Part shown: piece by piece, positions 34,355 through 42,942 of the stretch
Layout: each line of letters begins with the position of its first letter
Position numbering within the stretch: the stretch's first letter is position 1
Assembly (NCBI GenBank): GCA_023389035.1
Contig: JAEWFC010000038.1
Span: forward strand, 1-64,000
From: Acidobacteriota bacterium
GTDB lineage: Bacteria > Acidobacteriota > Blastocatellia > Pyrinomonadales > Pyrinomonadaceae
Direction of reading: 5' to 3'
Length of the DNA: 64,000 nucleotides
Notes under the pieces: model-generated
Databases searched by the model: none
Told to the model about the DNA's origin: nothing
What the model saw: only the letters and a program-made list of their open reading frames with translations
Translations under genes and position numbers: made by a program

Positions 34355-35626
34355 TTAGCCCCGCCCAAAGCGTTTTAGAGCTTCCTTTTCAAGTGCTTCC
34401 CTATGTGACGGATGCGCGATCTCGATCAACGCCCAAGCCCGCTGCCGAAGATTTTTACCATATAAATATGCGACGCCGTGTTCCGTTACGATGTAATGAA
34501 CATGCGCGCGGGTCGTAACGACACCGGCACCCTGCTTCAGGAATGGAACGATCTTGCTCTCGCCGCGAGACGTAACCGATGGAAGTGCGATGATCGGCTT
34601 TCCGCCATCAGAAAGCGAAGCGCCTCGTATGAAATCCATTTGGCCTCCGACACCGGAAAACTGCAGTGTGCCGATCGAGTCCGCACATACCTGGCCGGTA
34701 AGGTCCACCTCGATCGCACTGTTTATCGCAGTAACTTTCGGGTTCCGCCGTATCACGGACGTGTCGTTGACGTAGCCGATATCCAGCATTAAGACTTGCG
34801 GATTGTCGTCGATAAAGTCATACAGTCTACGTGTGCCCATTACGAAACCTGCGACGATCTTGCCTGGATGTTTCGCCTTTTTTGAGCCGGTAACAATTCC
34901 CTTCTCGACCAGGTCGATCACCCCGTCGGAAAACATCTCGGTGTGGATCCCAAGGTCCTTGTGATTCCCCAGCGATGCAAGTACGGCATTTGGAATCGAA
35001 CCGATCCCCATCTGCAATGTTGCTCCGTCGTCGATCAGTTCGGCGACATACTTACCGATCGCTACATCGGCCTCGTTAAGGTTCGGCACAGGCACTTCCG
35101 GTATCGGATCGTTAACGGCAACCATGTGATCGATCTCGCTAACGTGAAGCAGAGCATCGCCCAAGGTCCGCGGCATATTAGGATTTATCTGGGCGATGAC
35201 AAGCTTTGCGCAGTCAACGGCGGCTCGTGATATGTCCACGGAAGTTCCGAGCGAACAGAAACCGTGTTTATCGGGCGGTGAGACGCTTATCAAAGCCACA
35301 TCAACCGGCAGAACATTTTGTCGAAAGAGCGCCGGAATCTCAGATAGAAACACCGGAATGTAATCTGCACGCGCATGGTTGACGGCATCACGAATGTTGC
35401 CCCCCACGAAAAACGCGTTCACGCGAAATTGTTCGGCGTACTGCGGATCCGCGTACGGAGCGCCGCCTTCCGTATGCAGATGCACAAACTCGACCTCACG
35501 AAGCTCATTCGCTCGGGCGGTGACGGCCTCGATCAGTTGTTGCGGTGCCGCGGCAACACTATGAACAAATATCCTGCTCCCGGAGCGGATCTCCTTTACT
35601 GCATCTTCAGCGGTTTGTGTATTCAT
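34355..35626 (-). CDS. Acetyl-CoA hydrolase/CoA-transferase (4-hydroxybutyrate CoA-transferase type)
   Basis: 423 residues of the CoA-transferase family I-like group. The Glu expected to form the CoA thioester is in AINSAIEVDLTGQVCADSIG; it is followed by GVGGQMDFIRGA and the conserved VTEHGVAYLYGKNLRQRA near the C-terminus. Family members move CoA between acetate and butyrate, 4-hydroxybutyrate or succinate. With the thiolase and Hbd genes next to it, activation or release of short acids is the likely role. It is divergent from the gene at 35680 with a 53-base shared promoter region. Confidence 0.88.
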   Translation of the reverse strand: MNTQTAEDAVKEIRSGSRIFVHSVAAAPQQLIEAVTARANELREVEFVHLHTEGGAPYADPQYAEQFRVNAFFVGGNIRDAVNHARADYIPVFLSEIPALFRQNVLPVDVALISVSPPDKHGFCSLGTSVDISRAAVDCAKLVIAQINPNMPRTLGDALLHVSEIDHMVAVNDPIPEVPVPNLNEADVAIGKYVAELIDDGATLQMGIGSIPNAVLASLGNHKDLGIHTEMFSDGVIDLVEKGIVTGSKKAKHPGKIVAGFVMGTRRLYDFIDDNPQVLMLDIGYVNDTSVIRRNPKVTAINSAIEVDLTGQVCADSIGTLQFSGVGGQMDFIRGASLSDGGKPIIALPSVTSRGESKIVPFLKQGAGVVTTRAHVHYIVTEHGVAYLYGKNLRQRAWALIEIAHPSHREALEKEALKRFGRG

Positions 35627-35679
35627 CGATATACTCTAGCGACTCCACGGCGATCACGAAGCTGTGCTACCCTTTCGAA

Positions 35680-36039
35680 ATGCCTCAAGAATTCTCGCAA
35701 GGTGACTTTCTCGTATTTCAACTAGAATCAGGCTACGGACTGCTGCGAGTAATTGATGTTACGGAGTCGAGTACTGGACCGGTGTGGCATTTAGCAGCAT
35801 ACAGCGACCTCTTCCTGGACGTTGACCAAGCTGAGTACGCGATCGCGAACCTCGGACGCTTGCGAGTGCAGTACCCTCACGTCGCATTGACTCCACGGGC
35901 TTTCGAAAGCACCCAGGTTGCGAAAGTCGCGAACGTCCCTCTTTCCGACGATGAACTTGTCGCGTACCGTGCGTGGATCGCCACACCCGATCAACCCGTC
36001 TCCGATCGCTCGATTCGATTATTGCTTGGACTGCGATGA
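35680..36039 (+). CDS. Conserved-looking hypothetical protein, 119 residues
   Basis: Soluble, acidic, mixed alpha/beta protein without signal peptide. It opens with FSQGDFLVFQLESGYGLLRV, which looks like a small beta-barrel (SH3- or Tudor-like) start. The C-terminal half has LSDDELVAYRAWIATP. The frame is open 45 codons upstream but that part runs into the divergent CoA-transferase gene, so ATG 35680 is chosen. The family was not recognised. Its stop abuts the stop of the proline dehydrogenase gene. Confidence 0.6.
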   Translation: MPQEFSQGDFLVFQLESGYGLLRVIDVTESSTGPVWHLAAYSDLFLDVDQAEYAIANLGRLRVQYPHVALTPRAFESTQVAKVANVPLSDDELVAYRAWIATPDQPVSDRSIRLLLGLR

Positions 36040-37218
36040 TCATGCGATGCCGCGACGTTTCATTTCACGATAAATTAATTTTAGCTCCCGATTTACCTGG
36101 CCCGCAACGGACGTATTCTCTTCTGCCCGCCGAGTCAGATAGGGTACTGCGTCACGAACTGGTCCGTATGGAACATATTTAGACACGTTATAGCCATTTC
36201 TTGCGAGAACGTATGAGAGATTGTCGCTCATTCCATACAATTGCGAAAAATGAGCATGAGGATGACTCGGTGCGATCCCCTGATCGTACATAAGCTGAGC
36301 CATCAGTCTAGTGCTTTCTTCGTTATGAGTTCCCGAGACAAAAGAAACCTCGTCCAAATGCTTAAGGCAGTACGCCACAGCGGCATTGTAGTCGGCATCA
36401 GTTGATTCCTTGTCGGGATGTATCGGTGAATCGTATCCGAGATCTGCCGCCCTTTCGCGCTCCTTTTCCATGTAAGCCCCGCGAACAAGCTTGACGCCGT
36501 AAAGATAACCGTCTTTATGAGCCCGACGCCGAGATTCGCGTAGGAATTGCAGCCTGTCTTTTCGATATAGCTGGACCGTGTTGTACACGATAACGCGCCC
36601 GCGATTGTATTTTTCCATCATCTCGGTCGCAAGCCTGTCGATCGCGTCCTGTACCCACGACTCTTCGGCATCGATAAAGACCGGCTGGCCGATACGTGCC
36701 GCAAATCCACATATCTCCTCGACGCGGGAATGAATATGTTCGCACTTCGACTGGCCCTTTGCGTCCAGCCGTTTTTTCGAACTCATCTTTTCCAAAGTCC
36801 CCAGAGGAGCGATCCCGGATACTTTAAATACTGAGAATGGAATATAAGGATCACCCTTCGCCCGCTCGATCGTTCGGATGATCTCCTGCTTAGTCTCATC
36901 AAATTCCTTTTCCGCCGTTTTCCCCTCTACGGCGTAATCGAGGATCGTTCCTATACCGGCACGTCCGAGCTGCTCTATCGTTGCTTGCGATTCCTCTATC
37001 GTTTCGCCGCCGCAAAATTGCTCGTATATTGTACGTTTAATTATGCTTTCTATCGGGAGGCCTATAGATAATGCAAAACGAGCAGCTCGAGTGCTAATAG
37101 CGTTCAACGTAGGGGAATTCATCAGCTTGAAAAGCCGATACTTTTCCTTTAACTCGGAATCGCTCTTGTCTGCAAAGGCGGTGACGGTATCCTGAAAATC
37201 CAGGTTGAAGTCGTTCAT
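36040..37218 (-). CDS. putA/prodh: Proline dehydrogenase (monofunctional)
   Basis: 392 residues. The FAD-dependent TIM-barrel enzyme oxidises L-proline to pyrroline-5-carboxylate. Family hallmarks are VKLVRGAYMEKERERA, FSQLYGMSDNLSY and the C-terminal KYVPYGPVRDAVPYLTRRAEENTS, whose two Arg bind the proline carboxylate. There is no PutA DNA-binding or aldehyde dehydrogenase part, and no P5C dehydrogenase gene in the window. It is divergent from proS with a 167-base region between. Confidence 0.9.
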   Translation of the reverse strand: MNDFNLDFQDTVTAFADKSDSELKEKYRLFKLMNSPTLNAISTRAARFALSIGLPIESIIKRTIYEQFCGGETIEESQATIEQLGRAGIGTILDYAVEGKTAEKEFDETKQEIIRTIERAKGDPYIPFSVFKVSGIAPLGTLEKMSSKKRLDAKGQSKCEHIHSRVEEICGFAARIGQPVFIDAEESWVQDAIDRLATEMMEKYNRGRVIVYNTVQLYRKDRLQFLRESRRRAHKDGYLYGVKLVRGAYMEKERERAADLGYDSPIHPDKESTDADYNAAVAYCLKHLDEVSFVSGTHNEESTRLMAQLMYDQGIAPSHPHAHFSQLYGMSDNLSYVLARNGYNVSKYVPYGPVRDAVPYLTRRAEENTSVAGQVNRELKLIYREMKRRGIA

Positions 37219-37385
37219 AAAAGCGGGATTCTACCACATCGATTTGCGAGTAAACAGCTCAGCTATTCTTACCGATTCATTTGCTTCATATTTAAATAAA
37301 CAATCACAATGTGCACAGTTTGGAGACTGGTTGTCCGATGCTCTATCATTCTAAGTTTTAAGTGTAACGGTGTTGTGAACAATCT

Positions 37386-38858
37386 ATGAGTAAAAAGCTT
37401 CCTAAGCGTAGCGAGAACTATTCGGAATGGTATAACGAGATAGTCAAACGAGCCGATCTTGCCGAAAACTCCGCGGTCCGCGGATGCATGGTGATTAAGC
37501 CGTATGGCTTTGCGATATGGGAAAAGATGCAGCGGGCCCTGGACGACATGTTCAAAGCGACAGGCCATCAAAACGCATATTTCCCGCTCTTCATACCCAA
37601 ATCATTTCTTGAGTTAGAAGAAGAGCATGCCGAAGGGTTCGCCAAAGAATGTGCAGTGGTTACGCATTATCGGCTAAAGACCGGACCTGACGGCAAAGGC
37701 TTGATCGTAGATCCCGAAGCAAAGCTTGAGGAGGAGCTGATCATCCGGCCAACGTCCGAAACGGTAATTTGGAATGCGTACAAGGGCTGGATCCAGTCTT
37801 GGCGCGACCTCCCTGTCCTGGTCAATCAGTGGGCGAACGTCGTGCGCTGGGAAATGAGAACGCGCATATTCCTTCGTACGGCCGAGTTTTTATGGCAGGA
37901 AGGACACACGGCTCATGCTTCGCGTGAAGAGGCTGTTGCAGAGACCGAGACGATGTTGGGCGTCTACGCGGATTTCGCCGAGAACTGGATGGCAATGCCG
38001 GTTATCCAGGGCGTAAAGACCGCCTCGGAAAGATTCGCCGGTGCAGAAGATACCTATTGCATAGAAGCCTTGATGCAGGACGGAAAGGCGTTACAGGCCG
38101 GAACCTCACATTTTCTGGGCCAGAACTTCTCGCGGGTGTTCGACGTCAAGTATGTGAACAAGGAGAACCAACTGGAGTATCCATGGGCAACGTCGTGGGG
38201 CGTCTCGACACGGCTCATGGGGGCGTTGATCATGGCGCACTCTGATGACAACGGTCTTGTGCTCCCGCCTAAGCTTGCCCCCATACAAGTCGTGATAATC
38301 CCGATCCATCGCTCACCGGAGGATCTCGCGGCAATATCTGCGGTCGTCTCGCCGATCGTTGAACAGCTCAAGGGAAAGGGTATCTCCGTCAAATACGACG
38401 ATAGCGATAACCAAAGGTCGGGATGGAAATTTGCAGAATATGAGCTCCGCGGTGTGCCGGTCCGTCTCGGACTCGGAATGCGTGACCTCGAAAACGGAAC
38501 GATCGAGGTAGCACGACGTGACACGTTGGATAAAGCCTCATTGCCGATAGATGGGATCGCAGATCACGTTGCTGCACTTCTGGAGGAGATCCAGGAGAAC
38601 ATTTATAAAAAGGCGATGGAATTCCGCGAGGCAAATACTTTCATGGTTGACGATTGGGCCCAGTTTAAAAAGCAGATCGACGAAGGGGGCTTTGTAATGG
38701 CCCACTGGGACGGAACAGCCGAAACCGAGGCCAAGATCAAGGAAGAAACAAAAGCCACGATTCGCTGTGTTCCTTTGAATTCGATCGAAGAAGCCGGTAA
38801 ATGCGTCTATTCCGGGAAGGAATCAGGGAAACGCGTCGTATTCGCCCGGGCCTATTAG
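37386..38858 (+). CDS. proS: Prolyl-tRNA synthetase, short (archaeal/eukaryal-like) type
   Basis: 490 residues. It lacks the large insertion domain of the E. coli type and carries a C-terminal extension, as in the type found in Archaea and part of the Bacteria. Class II motifs are RGCMVIKPYGFAIWEKMQ, motif 2 WEMRTRIFLRTAEFLWQEGH, the proline pocket THFLGQNFSR and motif 3 around GVSTRLMGALIMAHSDD. The C-terminus ends ESGKRVVFARAY, typical of this type. Confidence 0.94.
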   Translation: MSKKLPKRSENYSEWYNEIVKRADLAENSAVRGCMVIKPYGFAIWEKMQRALDDMFKATGHQNAYFPLFIPKSFLELEEEHAEGFAKECAVVTHYRLKTGPDGKGLIVDPEAKLEEELIIRPTSETVIWNAYKGWIQSWRDLPVLVNQWANVVRWEMRTRIFLRTAEFLWQEGHTAHASREEAVAETETMLGVYADFAENWMAMPVIQGVKTASERFAGAEDTYCIEALMQDGKALQAGTSHFLGQNFSRVFDVKYVNKENQLEYPWATSWGVSTRLMGALIMAHSDDNGLVLPPKLAPIQVVIIPIHRSPEDLAAISAVVSPIVEQLKGKGISVKYDDSDNQRSGWKFAEYELRGVPVRLGLGMRDLENGTIEVARRDTLDKASLPIDGIADHVAALLEEIQENIYKKAMEFREANTFMVDDWAQFKKQIDEGGFVMAHWDGTAETEAKIKEETKATIRCVPLNSIEEAGKCVYSGKESGKRVVFARAY

Positions 38859-38987
38859 ATATGGCAGATACTTGCGATTCTGGTTTGCGAATTGTAGAGT
38901 TTTACTTGTCTCGGCTGATAGTAAGACCGAGCCGCAGTCAACCGTGCTGCCGCCCCATCACGGACAATGTAAACCCCACCGCTACAT

Positions 38988-40631
38988 ATGTCGGATTCCG
39001 CAAAAGACTACGACGCCGACCCTATCATGCCGGCTGACGGCGATGAGGCCGGTGATGTTTATGACCCGACCATCGCTCAATATTGGCTGCCTGCGATCGT
39101 CCAGTCTGCCGGCGACGCCATCGTAAGCAAAACCCTTAGCGGCCTCGTTACGAGTTGGAACCCGGCTGCCGAGAGAATGTTTGGCTACACCGCTGAAGAG
39201 ATGGTTGGTCAGTCTATCCTCAAGCTTATTCCGGATGAACTTCGGGAAGAGGAAGACCGGATTTTGGAACGCATTCGAAACGGTCGGCGGGTCGATCATT
39301 TCGATACGATCAGGGTTGCCAAAGATGGTCGCAGGCTGCATGTCTCATTAACTGTTTCACCAATCAAGACGCCGGACGGTATCGTGATCGGGGCATCAAA
39401 GATCGCCCGCGATATAACAGAGCAGGTTTACGCTGAGGAGGAGAAACACGAGCTGTTGATCAAGGCGGAAGAAGCTCGGCGCCAATCGGAGGCCGCAAAT
39501 AAGGCCAAAGATGCGTTTCTGGCCGTGCTTTCGCATGAATTGCGTACGCCCCTTCATTCCATGAAGGGATGGGCAACCATGCTGCAGAGAGGTGTACTCA
39601 GTGAAGAGCAGCGGGAAAAAGCTCTGGACGTTATCATTCGGGGGATAGACGCCCAGAACCTGTTGATCACCGACATCCTCGACGTTTCACGAATCGTTTC
39701 AGACAAGCTTGAGATCTCTGCTGTGCGGATATCACTGGTTGAGGTCGCTCAGTCAGCGATCGAATCCGTTCGCTCGCTCGCGGAGCACCATGGTATCTCT
39801 TTGTCGTCGGACCTCGACCCGAGTGCAGATCCTGTTGTCGGGGACAGCGGACGTATTGCCCAGATCATCACAAATCTTATAAGCAATGCCGTAAAGTACA
39901 CATCGCCGGGCGGCAGCATCACGGTGAAACTTAGACGAGAAAATGGGAATGTGGTGTTGACAGTGACCGATACAGGGATCGGGATCGCTTCTGAATACCT
40001 GGAGGCGATTTTCGAGCGCTTCAGGCAAAGGGACAGCTCAAGTCGGCGCAGTTATGGCGGTCTCGGACTTGGACTGACGATCGCCCGGCGACTCGCGGAG
40101 TTGCATGGCGGAACTGTTTTCGCCTCTAGCCCGGGCATCGGCGAAGGGTCGACATTCACCTTGACGCTGCCTCTCGCGGACACGCCGGAAGACAAGGAAC
40201 GGTCGATAAAGATCTCGGGTAATAACGATCCCGCTCCGTTAAACGGATTGCGGATACTTGTATTGGAAGATGATCCCGATTCCCTTGCGATGCTTGAAAT
40301 ATCACTCAAGAAAATGGGAGCGACCGTTAAAGCGGTTTCGCGAAGCGAGGACGCGTTCCGTGAGATCCGATCAGACGTCTTTGACCTGGTGTTAAGTGAT
40401 CTTGGGCTTCCTGACATTGATGGCTACGACATGATACGAAAGGTCAGACGCGTCTACGGCATCGATGACAAGAAACTTCCCGCAATTGCATTATCAGGAT
40501 ATGTTGGCGACGATGATCGCCAACGCTCAATTGAGGCTGGTTTTCAAAAACATATTCCGAAACCGGTAGATCTCGACACACTCCCAGATATAATTCACAC
40601 GCTGATAGCTGAACCCGAAAAGAATTCCTGA
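38988..40631 (+). CDS. Hybrid histidine kinase: PAS, HisKA, HATPase, receiver
   Basis: 547 residues, soluble. A PAS domain (about 33-145, SGLVTSWNPAAERMFGYTAEE) is followed by HisKA with His183 in FLAVLSHELRTPLHSMKGW. The HATPase domain has N-box QIITNLISNAVKYTSPG, G1 DTGIGIA and G2 GGLGLGLTIARRL. A receiver domain closes the protein, with the acidic pair LEDDPDS, phospho-Asp in LVLSDLGLPDIDG and Lys in HIPKPVD. No separate response regulator is adjacent, so the output is not known. The 129-base gap after proS leaves open whether they are co-transcribed. Confidence 0.92.
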   Translation: MSDSAKDYDADPIMPADGDEAGDVYDPTIAQYWLPAIVQSAGDAIVSKTLSGLVTSWNPAAERMFGYTAEEMVGQSILKLIPDELREEEDRILERIRNGRRVDHFDTIRVAKDGRRLHVSLTVSPIKTPDGIVIGASKIARDITEQVYAEEEKHELLIKAEEARRQSEAANKAKDAFLAVLSHELRTPLHSMKGWATMLQRGVLSEEQREKALDVIIRGIDAQNLLITDILDVSRIVSDKLEISAVRISLVEVAQSAIESVRSLAEHHGISLSSDLDPSADPVVGDSGRIAQIITNLISNAVKYTSPGGSITVKLRRENGNVVLTVTDTGIGIASEYLEAIFERFRQRDSSSRRSYGGLGLGLTIARRLAELHGGTVFASSPGIGEGSTFTLTLPLADTPEDKERSIKISGNNDPAPLNGLRILVLEDDPDSLAMLEISLKKMGATVKAVSRSEDAFREIRSDVFDLVLSDLGLPDIDGYDMIRKVRRVYGIDDKKLPAIALSGYVGDDDRQRSIEAGFQKHIPKPVDLDTLPDIIHTLIAEPEKNS

Positions 40632-40731
40632 CCCCCCACGGGGTCTGGTACGACCCTTGCAGTAGTTGGTCGTAAGGTAGCTGATTTGTACTAAATTAGT
40701 TCGGACTTTAATTCAGTTGGGAGGAGCAAGA

Positions 40732-40848
40732 ATGAACGGTTTACTAAGGGGCGCCCTTGCGGGTGCAGCAGCATGGAAGCTCGGCGGAGGACTGATCTCG
40801 ACGGTTCTCATATTTTTGGTAGTGTTCTGGTTATTGGGTAGCTGTTGA
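40732..40848 (+). CDS. 38-residue single-span membrane peptide
   Basis: The product begins MNGLLRGALAGAAAWKLGGG and continues into ISTVLIFLVVFWLLGSC. It is a small protein with a Gly/Ala-rich N-terminal helix, a membrane helix at about 21-36 and a terminal Cys. A strong ribosome site (GGGAGGAGC) lies 8 bases before the ATG and a strong terminator follows at 40875. The complete unit of leader, ribosome site, frame and terminator argues that it is real and made independently. The family was not recognised. Confidence 0.72.
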   Translation: MNGLLRGALAGAAAWKLGGGLISTVLIFLVVFWLLGSC

Positions 40849-40874
40849 TCGATTGTTTCAACACGACCATTTTT

Positions 40875-40904
40875 GGCCCGGAAAGCATTTCCGGGCCTTT
40901 TTTT
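40875..40904 (+). terminator. Intrinsic terminator after the 38-residue peptide
   Basis: GGCCCGGAAA (40875-40884) pairs with TTTCCGGGCC (40888-40897), loop GCA, followed by TTTTTTT. Confidence 0.9.
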
Positions 40905-40948
40905 ATTTAATGTCTAGACTTTTTTGTTTCGGTCTGCGTCAAATATCT

Positions 40949-40974
40949 ATTGATCCGGACCGATTGATCCGGAC
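40949..40974 (+). promoter_or_regulatory. Two 12-base direct repeats upstream of the ECF sigma gene
   Basis: ATTGATCCGGAC occurs at 40949-40960 and again at 40963-40974, a 14-base spacing, and a partial copy (GCGGAC) follows. They lie 29 bases before the start codon. They could be an operator or a tandem activator site; no factor can be named. Confidence 0.45.
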
Positions 40975-41002
40975 TGCGGACGATTAAAGTGACCTGATCG
41001 GC

Positions 41003-41581
41003 ATGTTCGAGACCTTCACGGATGAACAGTTGGTAGCATTAGCTACAGGCGACGAGCCCGATGCGTTTGGTGAGATAGTCAGGCGTTGGGAGCGAAAGAT
41101 CTTTGCGCTCTGTTTTGGTATGCTGACGCGCGAGGATGAGGCACGAGACGCTGCTCAAGAGACCTTTATTTCGGCATATAAGAATCTGAAGAACTTTCGT
41201 GGTGAAGCAAAAGTTTCGTCATGGTTACACCGAATAGCTGTGAATCAATGCCTGACAACAAAGCGTCGTAATCGGGTTCGCTCCGAGGAGTATCTCGATT
41301 CGGACTTGGACCAGGAGAACCGCGTATTCGTTGCTCCTGCCCATCTATCGCCGTCGAATGCTACCGAACAGGGAGAGAGAATGGGAATTGTTCGGCAGGC
41401 GGTCGGTTCGCTCCCGGGTGACCTCAGACAGGTGATCGTCATGAAGGAATTTGAGGAGATGACCTTTCAAGAGATATCCGAAACTCTTGAACTTCCGCTC
41501 AGCACTGTTAAAAGCCGGCTCTATACTGCCCTTAAACAATTGCGTATGAAGCTTGAACGGCTGCCGATGGAGGTATCATGA
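41003..41581 (+). CDS. ECF-type RNA polymerase sigma factor
   Basis: 192 residues. Region 2 is seen at residues 10-85 (DAFGEIVRRWERKIFALCFGML; DEARDAAQETFISAYKNL; FRGEAKVSSWLHRIAVNQCL). Region 4 lies at about 125-185 (LPGDLRQVIVMKEFEEMTFQEISETLELPLSTVKSRL). There is no region 1.1 or 3, as in extracytoplasmic-function sigma factors. The start of the next gene, a zinc-type anti-sigma factor, overlaps its stop (ATGA), giving coupled translation. Confidence 0.93.
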   Translation: MFETFTDEQLVALATGDEPDAFGEIVRRWERKIFALCFGMLTREDEARDAAQETFISAYKNLKNFRGEAKVSSWLHRIAVNQCLTTKRRNRVRSEEYLDSDLDQENRVFVAPAHLSPSNATEQGERMGIVRQAVGSLPGDLRQVIVMKEFEEMTFQEISETLELPLSTVKSRLYTALKQLRMKLERLPMEVS

Positions 41582-42267
41582 CCATCTTTAGTGACAACTC
41601 CGTCGGAGAATGCTTTTCCGGAGAGCAGCTTCTCTCGTATTTATATCGCGAGATGGGACCGGACATGATCCCTCAGGTCGAACAGCATTTCCAGTCATGT
41701 GCCGATTGTGTCGAAGCATTCGCCGAGCTTTCCTACAGTCGCTATAGTGTTTACGAATGGCAGCAAATCGAGTTTGCTCCGCTTGAAACCCCGAAGTTCG
41801 TTATTCCAGAGTACCGCAAAGCGGCGGAGACTATTCCGTATTCCAGCAGCTTGAAAGCTCTCTTCGCGTTTAGGCCGCGTTTTGCGGTTGCTGCTCTGGT
41901 TTTGGCAGTGATTGGCGGTATCTCAGGTTTTAGATCGCTCACGCCTGACACGAAATTGGCTAAGGTTGAGATCGTTTCGGAGCCAAAACCCCCAGTAGCG
42001 GAATACGCTTTCGAGAAGGTTGAAGCTGAAGTGGCGGCAGCCGACATTTATCCGACCGAAACTGCTGCTACACAGAAAAAATCGGTCACGGTCGTTCGTA
42101 CAAATTCGAATCGACGAAAAGCCGCGAACGTGAGGCATGTGACGGCGCAGGCGCCGCGAATGGATGATTCGGCCCCGTTACCGCCTCGGCTTAATGAATT
42201 CCAGGATCTCTCTGACGACGGTTTAAGACTCACAGATCTCGTTGCTGAGCTGGAAACGCGGGAGTGA
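41578..42267 (+). CDS. Anti-sigma factor with zinc-finger-like N-terminus
   Basis: 229 residues. The N-terminal cytoplasmic part has the ZAS-type motif His37-x3-Cys41-x2-Cys44 in EQHFQSCADCVEAF, as in RsrA- and ChrR-like anti-sigma factors. One membrane segment follows (about 102-120, FAVAALVLAVIGGISGF), and the C-terminal 105 residues lie outside the cytoplasm and carry no catalytic motif. It should hold the upstream sigma factor inactive until an envelope or redox signal. The two genes and the Spy-like gene 10 bases on form one operon. Confidence 0.85.
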   Translation: MTIFSDNSVGECFSGEQLLSYLYREMGPDMIPQVEQHFQSCADCVEAFAELSYSRYSVYEWQQIEFAPLETPKFVIPEYRKAAETIPYSSSLKALFAFRPRFAVAALVLAVIGGISGFRSLTPDTKLAKVEIVSEPKPPVAEYAFEKVEAEVAAADIYPTETAATQKKSVTVVRTNSNRRKAANVRHVTAQAPRMDDSAPLPPRLNEFQDLSDDGLRLTDLVAELETRE

Positions 42268-42276
42268 TCCCATAAT

Positions 42277-42822
42277 ATGATCAGATCTTCGAAAATTGTC
42301 GTATTTCTACTTTTTGCCGTTGGGGTCTTTGCCTTGCCGGCTAATGCGCAGCGTGCTGAGGAAGTGGGGCCGGGTCAACCGCCTGTTCAGCGGCCGATGG
42401 CCATTCTGCGGCAGCTTGGGTTATCGGAGGACCAGATTCGAGCGATGCGCGTAGTAAATTCCGAAAGCCGGGAAAAGCGGCAGGCGGCGAGACTGCGGGT
42501 TACGGAGGCGACTCGCATGCTGGATCAAGCCGTATACGCGGATCAGGTAGATGAAACGGCAATAGCAAAACTGCTGACGGACCTTCAGGCCGCACAGGCC
42601 GAGGTTGTGAAGATCAACTTCGAGAACGAGCTTGCCGTAAGAAAGATCCTTACACCGGAACAGTTGGTTAACTTTCGGGAAATACGTCGTCGCTTTAACG
42701 AAGATCGCAAAGACATCCGGCAGCGGCGACAAGAACGTTTTCAGCGGCGCCGCGAGACGCCGCCCCCCGGAGCGTCCACTCGTCCGGTCACACAAAAGCC
42801 CGTAAAACGTGGCAACGATTAA
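42277..42822 (+). CDS. Spy/CpxP-like periplasmic protein
   Basis: 181 residues. A signal peptide ends at about residue 24 (ALPANAQ). The mature part is long-helical with two LTxxQ-like segments (LGLSEDQIRAM and LTPEQLVNFREI), the mark of Spy/CpxP/ZraP chaperone-type proteins that respond to metal or unfolding stress in the periplasm. The C-terminus is very basic (ERFQRRRETPPPG). Its place behind an ECF sigma/anti-sigma pair suggests it is the output or feedback sensor of that system. Confidence 0.78.
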   Translation: MIRSSKIVVFLLFAVGVFALPANAQRAEEVGPGQPPVQRPMAILRQLGLSEDQIRAMRVVNSESREKRQAARLRVTEATRMLDQAVYADQVDETAIAKLLTDLQAAQAEVVKINFENELAVRKILTPEQLVNFREIRRRFNEDRKDIRQRRQERFQRRRETPPPGASTRPVTQKPVKRGND

Positions 42823-42942
42823 CCTTACCGTAATGTCAAAGTAACAGGCCTCGCCAAACGGCGGGGCTTACTTGTTTGGCAAATAACCGCGTTCGTTGTA
42901 ACCTTTAACAGTTTTACAAACCGCTGACGGGTTTGCCTCTAC

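Noticed and set aside
40631..40646. Terminator after the histidine kinase gene
   Set aside because: GACCCC/GGGGTC is only six pairs and is not followed by Ts.
42847..42870. Terminator between the Spy-like gene and mlaE
   Set aside because: The stem is stable but has two G-U pairs and no T-run, so termination is unlikely.
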